A DNA stretch of 64,000 bases from Glycomyces paridis (GTDB taxonomy: Bacteria; Actinomycetota; Actinomycetes; Mycobacteriales; Micromonosporaceae): NCBI RefSeq assembly GCF_004912155.1, contig NZ_STGX01000020.1, forward strand, positions 49,268 through 113,267. The letters run 5' to 3'. The position numbers were made by a program, and so were the translations under genes. Under the pieces are notes generated by a model, which was not told the DNA's origin, did not search any database, and worked only from the letters and a program-made list of their open reading frames with translations. Positions 32,140 through 41,600 of this stretch are shown in pieces. How positions within the stretch are numbered: the stretch's first letter is position 1; every line of letters starts with the position of its first letter.

Positions 32140-33363
32140 GTGACCACGCTCGACCGTCCCCTCCCCTCCGTCGCCGCGCCCGAACGCGCCACGACCCGCC
32201 AGTGGCTCGCCGTCGCGGCCGTCGCCCTCGGCGTCTTCGTCGTCATGACCTCCGAAGTCCTCCCTGTGGGACTCCTCACGCCCATCGGCTCGGCCCTCGG
32301 CGTCAGCGCCGGCACCGCCGGGCTCATGGTCACCGTCCCCGGCCTCGTGGCCGCCGTCGCCGCCCCGCTCGCGGTGGTCTTCACCCGCAGGCTCGACCGG
32401 CGCCTCGTGCTCGTCGGCCTAGCGGTGCTCGTCGCCGGCGCGAACATCGGCGCCGCCACGGCCGGGACCTTCGGGCAGCTGCTGGCCGCCCGCGTCCTCG
32501 TGGGCCTGTCCATCGGCGCGTTCTGGGCCGTCGCCGGCGGCATCGCGCTGCGCCTGGTCCCCGCCCGGGACGTGCCGCGCGCGACGGCGGCCGTCTACGG
32601 CGGCATCGGCGCGGCCACCGTCCTCGGCGTCCCGCTCGGGACGCTCATCGGCGACCACCTCGGCTGGCGGGCCGCCCTGTGGGCCCTCGCCGGGCTCGCC
32701 GCGGTCGCGATGGCCGCGATCGCGGTGCTCGTGCCGCGCCTGCCCTCGAACTCCTCGGTGTCCTTCGCGTCGCTGCCGAGACTGGTGCGGCGCAACAGGA
32801 ACGTGCGCGTCGGACTGGCGTTCACGTTCTTCATCGTGACCGGGCACTTCATCGCGTACACGTTCATCAGCCCGATCCTCCAGGCCAACGGCATCGCCGC
32901 CTCGCAGGTCAGCGGCCTGCTCCTGGCGTTCGGAGCGGCGGCGCTCATCGCCACGGTCGCCTCGGGCTCGCTCATCGGAAGGCACCTGCGGCCGACCCTC
33001 GCCACGCTCGGCGTGGCGATGGCGGTCGGCATGGCGCTCATGGCCTTCGCGGTCGGCGACCTGTTCTCCGCCACTGCGGTGCTCCTGCTGTGGGGCGCGG
33101 GCTACGGCCTGGTCTCCCCCGCCGTGCAGACCTGGTTCATGAACGCCGTCGACCCCGGCGAGGTCGAGGTGGCGACCTCTCTGAACACCGTCATGTTCAA
33201 CCTGTCGATCGCGGCGGGCTCCTTCGCGGGCGGCTTCGTCGTGGACGCGGCCGCCCCGAGCGCCGTCCTGTGGATCGGCGCGGCCCTGCTCGTCCCGGTC
33301 GTCCTCCTGGCCGCCAAGGGCGCCGCGAAGCGGCCCGAACGCGAGCTCGTGAACGCCTCCTAG
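32140..33363 (+). CDS. MFS exporter, DHA1 (drug/arabinose efflux) type
   Basis: 407-aa major facilitator with twelve predicted helices. The 12-TM drug:H+ antiporter motifs are recognisable: an early loop segment FTRRLDRRLVLVGLAVLVAGANIG and motif C-like VYGGIGAATVLGVPLGTLIGD in TM5. It resembles CmlA/AraJ-type efflux permeases; its substrate is unknown. The GTG at 32140 is preceded by GGAAGG. A ~200-nt structured region before it suggests control at the RNA level. Its stop codon overlaps that of the convergent gene. Confidence 0.88.
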   Translation: MTTLDRPLPSVAAPERATTRQWLAVAAVALGVFVVMTSEVLPVGLLTPIGSALGVSAGTAGLMVTVPGLVAAVAAPLAVVFTRRLDRRLVLVGLAVLVAGANIGAATAGTFGQLLAARVLVGLSIGAFWAVAGGIALRLVPARDVPRATAAVYGGIGAATVLGVPLGTLIGDHLGWRAALWALAGLAAVAMAAIAVLVPRLPSNSSVSFASLPRLVRRNRNVRVGLAFTFFIVTGHFIAYTFISPILQANGIAASQVSGLLLAFGAAALIATVASGSLIGRHLRPTLATLGVAMAVGMALMAFAVGDLFSATAVLLLWGAGYGLVSPAVQTWFMNAVDPGEVEVATSLNTVMFNLSIAAGSFAGGFVVDAAAPSAVLWIGAALLVPVVLLAAKGAAKRPERELVNAS

Positions 33364-33932
33364 CGCCTCCGCAGGAGGTGTAGGCCCACCAGGAGCCAGG
33401 CGAGACCGGCCTGGCCCTCGGTGGCGGCCCAAGTGACGGCCGGACCGAACGGCTCGCCTAGCGCCAGGCCCGCGCCGACGCCGAGCAGCAGCGCGGGCAG
33501 GCCGACCACGAGGGCCACGGCGGTCGGCCGGGGCACCGAACCCGAACGGAGGCAGGCGATGCCGAGCACCGTGGCGCCGATATAGACGAGGTGCGCGAGC
33601 GACCAGGCCGGGATGCCGGCGAGGGCCGCGACGCCCTCGGCGTCCTCGGACAGGAGCGGGCCGACGAGGTTCACCAGGTAGCCGACGACCGTGGCGCCCA
33701 ACCCGAAGCGCACCAGCCCGATCCCCCAGGCGCCCGCCCGGCCCGACTCGTGCCGGAAGGCCCCGAACCCGATGAGGACGAGCACCGCGGCCGCGAGCCC
33801 CGCCGCGTTCCATGCGGCCGACTCGTCGGCGACGAATCCGGCGGCGGCGAACACGACCGCCCCGAGCGACATTGAGGCGCCCGCGAGGCGCGGCTTCACG
33901 GTCCGGGCGTTTGGGGGCGCTTGCGTCTGCAT
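33360..33932 (-). CDS. Hypothetical membrane protein
   Basis: 190-aa protein with about six hydrophobic segments, starting at ATG 33932 (MQTQAPPNARTVKPRLAGAS). No family was recognised. The TAG stop codon (33360-33362) overlaps the MFS stop codon on the opposite strand. The ribosome-binding site is weak (TGGAGTACC). Longer frames extending to 34292 are less credible because they run over the AraC gene end. Confidence 0.6.
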   Translation of the reverse strand: MQTQAPPNARTVKPRLAGASMSLGAVVFAAAGFVADESAAWNAAGLAAAVLVLIGFGAFRHESGRAGAWGIGLVRFGLGATVVGYLVNLVGPLLSEDAEGVAALAGIPAWSLAHLVYIGATVLGIACLRSGSVPRPTAVALVVGLPALLLGVGAGLALGEPFGPAVTWAATEGQAGLAWLLVGLHLLRRR

Positions 33933-34092
33933 CTGGGGGGTACTCCAGTCGTTCGGGGGCCGCACTATCGCGGCCCGGAACCCGATGGTGCCGTGGCGAA
34001 GCGGCCGCCGACTCCCCCACGCGAACGGCCCCGCTCCCCCGAGAGAGGGAGCCGCACCCCGCACTTCATCATCACTGTTAGGGATGGCCCCC

Positions 34093-35088
34093 TTAGGCCC
34101 CGGCCTTTTCCAGCACCGCCCCGAAGTCCGCCACCGGCTCGGCCCGCAGCGCGGCCGGGACCCGCTCGCAAGCGGGCGCCTCCTTGCGGAACCGCCCCGG
34201 CGGCCTGCCGAACTCACGCTTGAACGCGGCCGCGAAGGCGAACTCGGAGGCGTAGCCGACCTGCCGCGCCACCGACGACAAGGGCGCGTCACCGTCCGAC
34301 AGCAGCCGGGCCGCCAACGTCAACCGCCACATCGTGAGGTACCCCAGCGGAGGCTGCCCGACCAGATCGGTGAATCGGCGCGAGAACGCCGACCGCGACA
34401 GCCCCGCCACCTCGCCCAGCGCCGCGACCGTCCACTGCCGCGCCGGATCGGCGTGGATCGCGGTCAGCGCCCCCCCGACCGACCGGTCCGCGAGCGCGTC
34501 GCCCCAGCCGCCGAACCGGCACCCCAGCGAGCTGTTCCCTAGCATCGCGCGCAGCAGGTACATGAGGATCGCGTCCACGAGGGCGTGAACGAGCGTGTCG
34601 CCGCCCCCGCGCTCGACCCTCAGCTCTTCGTCGAGCAGCGCGACGGCCGCCGCGACCTCTGGCCGGGCGGTCGCGTCCGCCGGCAGGTGCACGAGGTCCG
34701 GCAGGTCCGCGATGAGCGGATGGCTGCGCCCCGGAGCGAGCTCGTAGGCCATGCACAGCGCCACATGCGTCGCACCCTCCACATCAGAGCGGAACACCGC
34801 GCCCGACAGCAGCGGGCCCGACTCGCACGGCGGATCGGGTTCACTCCCGTGCGAGTCCGCGATGACATGCGCGCCGCCGAGCGGGAGCAGCAGCGCATCG
34901 CCCTCCTCCAACCGCAGCGTCCGGCCCGATTCGGTCGTGAGCACCGCGCTCCCCCGCACCATGATCTGGACGCCGAACCCGCCGGGGTGCGCCGGGCGCC
35001 GGTTCGCCCACGGCGCCACCCGCGCGAACCGGGCCGCGATCGGTCGGCCGGTGCGCAGCACGGTCATCACATCACTGAGTACGTCCAT
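34093..35088 (-). CDS. AraC-family regulator with cupin sensor domain
   Basis: 331-aa regulator. The N-terminal half is a cupin-like AraC-binding domain (VQIMVRGSAVLTTESGRTLRLEEGDALLLPLGGAHVIAD). The C-terminal ~100 residues carry two helix-turn-helix motifs: TVAALGEVAGLSRSAFSRRF and APLSSVARQVGYASEFAFAAAFKREFG. It is divergent from a DUF6069-like gene and likely controls it. ATG 35088 lies 6 nt after TACGCT: leaderless. Confidence 0.9.
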   Translation of the reverse strand: MDVLSDVMTVLRTGRPIAARFARVAPWANRRPAHPGGFGVQIMVRGSAVLTTESGRTLRLEEGDALLLPLGGAHVIADSHGSEPDPPCESGPLLSGAVFRSDVEGATHVALCMAYELAPGRSHPLIADLPDLVHLPADATARPEVAAAVALLDEELRVERGGGDTLVHALVDAILMYLLRAMLGNSSLGCRFGGWGDALADRSVGGALTAIHADPARQWTVAALGEVAGLSRSAFSRRFTDLVGQPPLGYLTMWRLTLAARLLSDGDAPLSSVARQVGYASEFAFAAAFKREFGRPPGRFRKEAPACERVPAALRAEPVADFGAVLEKAGA

Positions 35089-35094
35089 GCCGCA

Positions 35095-35100
35095 AGCGTA
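35095..35100 (-). promoter_or_regulatory. -10 element of the AraC gene
   Basis: TACGCT (minus) 6 nt before ATG 35088; no ribosome-binding site. The rest of the 133-bp divergent spacer shows CGTATCCGCG and GATCGCGTATG segments that might bind the regulator. Confidence 0.45.
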
Positions 35101-35221
35101 TCCGCGCGCCCCGCGGACGATCGCGTATGAAGCCGGGACGCTCACAGATGGCAGCTAACCGGCACGGCGCATACCTTCGAGGCGTTCCCCTTACACCGCA
35201 GCAGATCAACGGAGCCCACCA

Positions 35222-35656
35222 ATGTCCACAACAGAGGACCGAACCACCGTCGCCGCACCCGCCTGGAGGTCCCGCCTCGCCGCCGTCGCCGCCGCCGCGA
35301 TCGGCGCGGCCCTGGTCGCCTTCATCGCCTCGGTCGCAGGAGCGACCATGGAGGCGGCCAACCCGGGCCAGGACCCGATCCCGATCGGCCCCGTCAACGC
35401 CGCCTTCGCGGGCCTCGCCGCCGGCGGCCTCGGCTGGCTCGCCCGAGCGCTCCTGGACCGCTTCGCCCCGACCCGCGCCCGCCTGATCTGGCTCATCGGC
35501 GCCTCAGCCGCATTCCTCGTCGAACTGTTCCCGCCCCTGCTCACCGAGGCCACACCCGGCACGAGAGTCGCTCTGTTCGCCATGCACGCGGTCGTCGCCG
35601 CAATCCTCTTCCCGATCCTCGGCGCCCGCCGCGATCGTCCAAACACGAGGTCATGA
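35222..35656 (+). CDS. DUF6069-like small membrane protein
   Basis: 144-aa protein with four hydrophobic segments (SRLAAVAAAAIGAALVAFIA, VNAAFAGLAAGGLGWLARAL, LIWLIGASAAFLVELFPPL, RVALFAMHAVVAAILFPIL), the plan of the actinobacterial DUF6069 family. Its role is unknown. It is divergent from the AraC gene, which probably regulates it. An ACGGAGC ribosome-binding site precedes the ATG. Confidence 0.7.
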   Translation: MSTTEDRTTVAAPAWRSRLAAVAAAAIGAALVAFIASVAGATMEAANPGQDPIPIGPVNAAFAGLAAGGLGWLARALLDRFAPTRARLIWLIGASAAFLVELFPPLLTEATPGTRVALFAMHAVVAAILFPILGARRDRPNTRS

Positions 35657-35765
35657 CCATTCCGAATCCACACGATCCGTCGCGAGAGGAGACCTGAATT
35701 ACATTTCCCGGCCGAAAGCGCCGAGAAGCACCGAACATCCTCGCCACGAGCAAATGACGAGCGAA

Positions 35766-35816
35766 TACCAGAAGAGCCGGTTCCCTCTTTCGAGGAAACC
35801 GGCTCTCAGCTGGTAT
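35766..35816 (-). terminator. Long hairpin after the initiator tRNA
   Basis: Outer stem ATACCAG/CTGGTAT and inner stem AGAGCCGGTT/AACCGGCTCT with a CCTC/GAGG tip form a ~50-nt hairpin eight nt past the tRNA 3' end. Confidence 0.7.
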
Positions 35817-35823
35817 TTCTTTG

Positions 35824-35897
35824 TAGCGGGAGGCGGATTTGAACCACCGACCTCCAGGTTATGAGCCTGGCGAGCTACCGAGCTGCTCTATCCCGCG
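35824..35897 (-). tRNA. tRNA-fMet (CAT), initiator
   Basis: 74-nt cloverleaf without encoded CCA. Initiator marks are present: an unpaired 1:72 position (C1 opposite T72) and an A11:T24 pair in the D stem. The anticodon loop is CTCATAA. The anticodon stem is CCAGG/CCTGG, so the normally conserved run of three G:C pairs (29-31:39-41) is broken at 29:41 by A:T. T loop GTTCAAATC. Confidence 0.93.
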
Positions 35898-36045
35898 TCG
35901 ATGAGATAACTGTACCCCATGCCGTATCGGGCCGCAAAGTGGGGGTTCGGTGAGTGCCGTCACCGCGCAATTCGCCGCCAATTCGAGTGCGGTTCGCGAG
36001 TGGTCGGCGAATCGGCCGCGGCCGGAGCCGCGGCCGTTCGGACCG

Positions 36046-36966
36046 CTAGAAGCCGAGGCGTTCGAGGAGCTTGGGATCCCGCTGCCAGTCCTTGGCGACG
36101 CGCACGTGCAGGTCGAGGTAGACGCGGCCGCCGATGAGCTGGGCGATGCCCTTGCGGGCCTTGGTGCCGACCCGCTTGAGGCGATCGCCGCCCTTGCCGA
36201 TGATGATGCCCTTCTGGCTGTCGCGCTCGACGTAGATCTCGGCCCAGATCTTCTTGCGCGGGCCGCCGTCGGAGTCCTCGTCCTCGACGTCCTCGATGAC
36301 GACGGCGAGGGAGTGCGGCAGCTCGTCGCGGACGCCTTCGAGGGCGGCCTCGCGGATGAGCTCGGCCATCATGACCCGTTCGGGCTCTTCGGTGATCATC
36401 CCGTCGGGGTACAGCTGCGGCGACTCGGGAAGCTTGCCCGAGAGGACCTCGACGAGGGTCTCCAGGTTCTCGCCGGTCTTGGCCGAGACGGGCACGATGT
36501 CGGCGAAGTCGCCGAGGGCGGCCACGTTGGTCAGGTGGCGCACGAGGGCGTCCTTGGAGACCAGGTCGATCTTGGTGACGACCGCGACGACCTTCGCGTG
36601 GAGCTTGGCGATCTCGCCGGTGATGAACTTGTCGCCGGGGCCGGGCTTCTCGTTGGCGGGCAGGCACAGCCCGATGACGTCCACTTCGGACCAGGTCTGG
36701 CGGACGAGTTCGTTCAGCCGCTCGCCGAGCAGGGTCCGCGGGCGGTGCAGGCCGGGCGTGTCGACCAGGATGAGCTGCGAGTCGGGCCGGTGGAGGATCG
36801 CGCGGACCACGTGGCGGGTGGTCTGGGGCCGCTTGGAGGTGATGGCGATCTTCTGGCCCATGATCGCGTTCGTCAGCGTGGACTTGCCGGCGTTCGGGCG
36901 GCCGACGAAGCAGGCGAAGCCCGCGTGGAAGGCGTTGGAGGCGGAGCCTCCGGCGTTGCTAGGCAA
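36046..36966 (-). CDS. era: GTPase Era
   Basis: 306-aa GTPase that binds 16S rRNA and helps 30S assembly. G1 is GRPNAGKS (22-29), G3 DTPGLHRPR, G4 TKID, G5 SAKTG; the C-terminal KH domain has IIIGKGGDRLKRVG. It starts at a TTG (36966) that overlaps the preceding cdd-like gene by 8 bp, so it is probably translationally coupled. It is last in the phoH-ybeY-hlyC-cdd-era cluster. Confidence 0.95.
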   Translation of the reverse strand: MPSNAGGSASNAFHAGFACFVGRPNAGKSTLTNAIMGQKIAITSKRPQTTRHVVRAILHRPDSQLILVDTPGLHRPRTLLGERLNELVRQTWSEVDVIGLCLPANEKPGPGDKFITGEIAKLHAKVVAVVTKIDLVSKDALVRHLTNVAALGDFADIVPVSAKTGENLETLVEVLSGKLPESPQLYPDGMITEEPERVMMAELIREAALEGVRDELPHSLAVVIEDVEDEDSDGGPRKKIWAEIYVERDSQKGIIIGKGGDRLKRVGTKARKGIAQLIGGRVYLDLHVRVAKDWQRDPKLLERLGF

Positions 36967-37312
36967 GACGGTTCACCTCTTTGCGGATCACGGTGTAGGC
37001 GGCCAGGTCGGCGCTGATCTCACGGGCGGCCTTGAGGCCGTCCTCGTCGGCGGCGGCGCCGAAGACGACGGCCGCTTCGAGCTTGTCGGCGCCGGCCGCG
37101 AAGGCCTGGGCCACGGCGGCCTGGAGGGCGGACAAGCGCAGGGACGGGAGGTCCACCGCCGCGGAGGCGTAGGTCCGGCCGATGCCGTCGCGGACGGCCG
37201 CGCCGGTGGTCTGCTGGACGCGCCCGGCGGCCCCTCGGGCCAAGGTGACGAGCTTCGCGTCCTCGGCGTCCAGGTCTTCTATGGTCAGGTCGCCTGCGGT
37301 CAGGTCAGACAT
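36959..37312 (-). CDS. Cytidine deaminase-like protein, degenerate
   Basis: 117-aa protein found at this place in many actinomycetes. The fold signature AKLVTLARGAAGRVQQTTGAA and PSLRLSALQAAVAQAFAAGA are present, but the zinc ligands of a working deaminase (HAE and PCxxC) are missing, so it is probably not catalytic. It lies between the HlyC/CorC gene and era, overlapping both by 8 bp. Confidence 0.75.
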   Translation of the reverse strand: MSDLTAGDLTIEDLDAEDAKLVTLARGAAGRVQQTTGAAVRDGIGRTYASAAVDLPSLRLSALQAAVAQAFAAGADKLEAAVVFGAAADEDGLKAAREISADLAAYTVIRKEVNRLA

Positions 37313-38609
37313 TGATCGTGTGCCTCTCATCGTTCGCGGTGTTCGCCTCGGTGTCGCCGGCCTCGGGCAGGCGCGCGACGCGCACCGTCTCGATGCGGTT
37401 GCGACGGCCGACGGTGCCTTCGGCGGTCAGTTCGAGCCCGGCCAGGCGCGCCCGGTCGCCCGCCAGCGGGACCTTGCCCAGTTCGGCGGCGAGCAGGCCG
37501 GCGACGGTGTCGACGTCGAGCTCGGGCAGGTCGACGTCGAACAGCTCGGACAGGTCCTGCACGGAGAGGCGGGCGGTGACCCGGGCGGTGCGGTCGTCCA
37601 GCCAGGCGACCGGCGGCAGCTCGTCATCGTACTCGTCGGCGATCTCGCCGACGATCTCCTCGAGGATGTCCTCGATGGTCACGAGCCCGGCGGTGCCGCC
37701 GTACTCGTCCACGACCGCGGCGATGTGGATGCGCGCGGTCTGCATGTCCCGCAACAGGTCGTCGACCGGCTTCGAGTCGGGCACGAAGGACACCGCGCGC
37801 ATGACCTCGCCGACGGGCGGGTTCGCGCCGTCCTCGAGGCGCACGAGGTCCTTGAGGTAGACCACGCCGCGCACGTCGTCGAGGTCCTCCCCGACGACGG
37901 GGATGCGGGAGAAGCCCGACCGGAGCGCGACCTGCTTGGCCTCGTCGGCGAGCGCGTCGACCGGGAGCCACACCATCGCGGTGCGCGGGACCATGACCTC
38001 GCGGGCCACGGTGTCGCCGAGGGCGAACACGGAGGCGATCATGTCGCGCTCCTCGTGGTCGACGGTGCCCTGGGCCTCGGCGGCGTCGACCATCTCGCGG
38101 ATCTCGATCTCGGAGGTCGCGAACGGCCCCTCGCGGAAGCCGCGGCCGGGGGTGACGGCGTTGCCGAGGAGGATGAGGACCTTCGCGAGCGGCCCGAGGG
38201 CGGTGCCGAGGAGGGCGACCGGCCCGGCCACGGCGAGGCCGATCGGGTAGGCGTGCTGGCGCCCGAGGGTGCGGGGCCCGACGCCGATGGCGACGAAGGA
38301 CACGACCGTCATGACCGCGGCCGAGATGCCGACGGCGAGCCAGGAGTCGTGCCAGGAGTCGAAGGCGACGACGGCGACGATCGCGATGGCGGCGGCCTCG
38401 CAGGCGAGGCGCAGGAGGATGAGCAGGTTGAGGTGCCTGGGGAGGTCGGCGGTGATCTTCAGCAGCGACTCGGCGCCGCGGCGGCGCTGCTCGACGAGTT
38501 CGGCGGTGCGGGCGGGCGAGACGGCGATGAGCGCCGAGTCGACCATGGCGGCGGCCCCGGCCACGGCGGTCAGTGCGACCGCCGCGGCCAGGAGCGTGTA
38601 CGGGAGCAT
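37305..38609 (-). CDS. HlyC/CorC (DUF21-CBS) family protein
   Basis: 434-aa membrane protein. An N-terminal DUF21 domain with about four helices (residues 1-150) is followed by a CBS pair (REVMVPRTAMVWLP, then MQTARIHIAAVVDEYGGTAG) and a CorC_HlyC domain at the C-terminus. Relatives are linked to magnesium/cobalt efflux. It overlaps the next gene by 8 bp and follows ybeY by 6 bp. Confidence 0.88.
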   Translation of the reverse strand: MLPYTLLAAAVALTAVAGAAAMVDSALIAVSPARTAELVEQRRRGAESLLKITADLPRHLNLLILLRLACEAAAIAIVAVVAFDSWHDSWLAVGISAAVMTVVSFVAIGVGPRTLGRQHAYPIGLAVAGPVALLGTALGPLAKVLILLGNAVTPGRGFREGPFATSEIEIREMVDAAEAQGTVDHEERDMIASVFALGDTVAREVMVPRTAMVWLPVDALADEAKQVALRSGFSRIPVVGEDLDDVRGVVYLKDLVRLEDGANPPVGEVMRAVSFVPDSKPVDDLLRDMQTARIHIAAVVDEYGGTAGLVTIEDILEEIVGEIADEYDDELPPVAWLDDRTARVTARLSVQDLSELFDVDLPELDVDTVAGLLAAELGKVPLAGDRARLAGLELTAEGTVGRRNRIETVRVARLPEAGDTEANTANDERHTINV

Positions 38610-38615
38610 TCGGGC

Positions 38616-39066
38616 CTAGCTCTCCGCCGGTGCCGCGTGTTTGGCGCGCCACGCGTCGAGCAGCCGGTTCTGGAGGCCGAACATCTCCTTGGCCTGCTCG
38701 GGCTCGGCGTGGTCGTAGCCGAGGATGTGGAGCACGCCGTGGACGCTGAGCATGTGCAGCTCGTCGGCCGTGGTGTGCCCCGCGTCCTTGGCCTGGGCCT
38801 CGGCGACCTCGGGCGAGAGGACCAGGTCGCCGAGGATCGGCGTGGTCGGCTCGGAGGAGTCGGGGCGGCCGGGCATGGCGTCGTCCATCGGGAAGGAGAG
38901 GACGTCGGTGGGCCCGGTGCCGCCCATCCAGCGCTTGTTGAGCTCGGTCATGTGCTCGATGTCGACGATGAGGATCGAGAGTTCGGCGAGCGGGTTGACC
39001 CCCATCTCGTGGAGGGCGAAGTCGGAGACGGCGCGGATGCCGGCCTCGTCGACGTCGCGCCCGGAC

Positions 39067-39089
<23 letters not shown>
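38616..39089 (-). CDS. ybeY: Endoribonuclease YbeY (16S rRNA maturation)
   Basis: 157-aa metal-dependent RNase needed for 3' processing of 16S rRNA and ribosome quality control. The zinc motif [11 protein letters not shown] (H117, H121, H127) is intact, and TDVLSFP is present. It starts at GTG 39089 with GAGGA upstream and overlaps phoH by 23 bp. Confidence 0.94.
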
Positions 39090-40134
<1,045 letters not shown>

Positions 40135-40275
40135 AGGCTTCGCCCGCGAGGGCTGTTCGCCACCTGCTTCCTCAAAGCGCGGTCCTCAGCGGCCCCTGGG
40201 GTCCGCTGCATGGGTCTCAATGGTAGTTCTCGCATACGACGGGGGACAACGAGTAATCGCAGCGGCGGTGTGATT

Positions 40276-40629
40276 TCAGGCCGCGACCATCGGTCCGAGC
40301 GGTTTGCCGCCGACCACGTGGAAGTGCACGTGGAAGACGTCCTGGCCGCTGTGGGGCCCGGTGTTGGCGATGAGGCGCCAGCCCGACTCGGCGACGCCCT
40401 CTTCGGCGGCGACCTCGGCCGCGACCGCGAGCACCTCGCCCGCGAGCGCGGGATCGGCGGCGGTGAGCTCGGCGACGTTCGCGTAGTGGTCCTTGGGGAT
40501 GACCAGGACGTGCGTGGAGGCCCGGGGGTGGAGGTCGCGGAAGGCGAGAACCCGCTTGGTCTCGCGGACCTTGGTCGAGGGGATCTCCCCGGCGGTGATC
40601 TTGCAGAAGATGCAGTCGGCGTCGGTCAT
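40276..40629 (-). CDS. HIT family protein
   Basis: 117-aa histidine-triad hydrolase, opening CIFCKITAGEIPSTKV and ending with the triad HVHFHVV (H100, H102, H104). HINT-type enzymes cleave nucleotide-phosphoramidates. TAAGAT lies 6 nt before the ATG, so it is leaderless and separately transcribed from rsmE. Confidence 0.92.
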   Translation of the reverse strand: MTDADCIFCKITAGEIPSTKVRETKRVLAFRDLHPRASTHVLVIPKDHYANVAELTAADPALAGEVLAVAAEVAAEEGVAESGWRLIANTGPHSGQDVFHVHFHVVGGKPLGPMVAA

Positions 40630-40635
40630 CGGGTG

Positions 40636-40641
40636 ATCTTA
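40636..40641 (-). promoter_or_regulatory. -10 element of the HIT gene
   Basis: TAAGAT (minus) ends 6 nt before ATG 40629; leaderless spacing. Confidence 0.5.
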
Positions 40642-40655
40642 TGCGTCTCGGGCAC

Positions 40656-41381
40656 TCACCAGCGGCCCAGGCGGGCCTGGAGCACCGCGAGGGCGGCGGG
40701 CCCGGCGGTGGAGGTGCGCAGGACGGTCTCGCCGAGGCGCACCGGCTCGCCGAACTCGGCGAGCGCGGCGAGCTCGTCGGGGCTGATGGAGCCTTCGGGC
40801 CCGATGACGAGGGCGACTTCCCCGGCCTCGGGCAGGACGGCCCGGGAGAGCGGGAGGACGGCCTCCTCGTGGAGGACCAGGACGGTGTCGGCGGCGCGCA
40901 GGCGGTGCACGAGCTGCTTGGTGGTGTGGAGTTCGGCGACGTGGGCGAGCCGGGCGCGGCGGGCCTGCTTGGAGGCCTCGCGTGCGGTCGCGGTCCACTT
41001 GGCGCGGGCCTTCTCTCCGCGCGGGCCCTTCCACTGGACGATGGATCGTGAAGCGGCCCAGGGGATCACCTCGTCCACGCCGATCTCGGTGAGCATCTGG
41101 ACGGCGCGTTCGCCCCTGTCGCCCTTGGGGAGGGCCTGTACGACGGTGAGTTTCGGCTCGGTGGTCGGAAGCGTGCGGCGTTCGAGGATGTCGAGGCGCA
41201 GCGACCCGCGTTCGGCGGCGGCTACTCGGGCCGAGGCGACGCCCCCGGCACCGTCGGAGAGCAGCAGGGTCTCGCCGGGCTGGAGGCGCTGCACGTCGGC
41301 GGCGTGGTGCCCTTCGGGGCCGTCGAGGACGAAGCCGTCGGCGGCGGGAATGGCGTCGACGAGGAATACCGGATCGCTCAC
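40656..41381 (-). CDS. rsmE: 16S rRNA m3U1498 methyltransferase RsmE
   Basis: 241-aa SPOUT methyltransferase. A small N-terminal PUA-like domain contains GPEGHHAADVQRLQPGE; the SPOUT knot has LVIGPEGSISPDELAAL and LGETVLRTSTAGPAAL. It methylates U1498 of 16S rRNA. GTG 41381 is 6 nt after TAGGCT (41388-41393): leaderless. Three palindromes lie 80-200 bp upstream. Confidence 0.93.
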   Translation of the reverse strand: MSDPVFLVDAIPAADGFVLDGPEGHHAADVQRLQPGETLLLSDGAGGVASARVAAAERGSLRLDILERRTLPTTEPKLTVVQALPKGDRGERAVQMLTEIGVDEVIPWAASRSIVQWKGPRGEKARAKWTATAREASKQARRARLAHVAELHTTKQLVHRLRAADTVLVLHEEAVLPLSRAVLPEAGEVALVIGPEGSISPDELAALAEFGEPVRLGETVLRTSTAGPAALAVLQARLGRW

Positions 41382-41387
41382 GCCGAC

Positions 41388-41393
41388 AGCCTA
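41388..41393 (-). promoter_or_regulatory. -10 element of rsmE
   Basis: TAGGCT (minus) ends 6 nt before GTG 41381. Confidence 0.5.
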
Positions 41394-41469
41394 ACGGCGC
41401 CGATGGCGGCGGCGGCCGCAACGGCCCCGGGTGTGCGGCCGTGGTCGGCGGAACGGGACGCCGCGCGCT

Positions 41470-41594
41470 CCGTACGTTGTACGACATACAACGTACGGAC
41501 ATTCCCGACCGAGTCCGTCGCTTCACCGTACGCAGTACGACGTACTGCGTACGGTCTCGCATCAGTGGGGGCCATACTTCGTACGACGTACGAA
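41470..41594. repeat. Three GTAC-rich palindromes between dnaJ2 and rsmE
   Basis: P1 41470-41498: 12-bp arms CCGTACGTTGTA around CGACA. P2 41525-41555: perfect 15-bp arms ACCGTACGCAGTACG around a single A. P3 41578-41594: 8-bp arms TTCGTACG around A. P2 and P3 share a central TACGACGTA; P1 has the variant TACGACATA. Centres are 56 and 46 bp apart. They could be operators or RNA hairpins. Confidence 0.7.
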
Positions 41595-41600
41595 ATAGGT

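Noticed and set aside
31822..32143. Small open frames in the MFS leader
   Set aside because: No ribosome-binding site and no recognisable protein; they run across the hairpins.
35824..35897. Elongator tRNA-Met
   Set aside because: C1:U72 mismatch and A11:U24 are initiator marks.
41470..41594. Ordinary terminators
   Set aside because: Short or single-base loops, no T-tract and three related cores fit operators better, although this is not proven.
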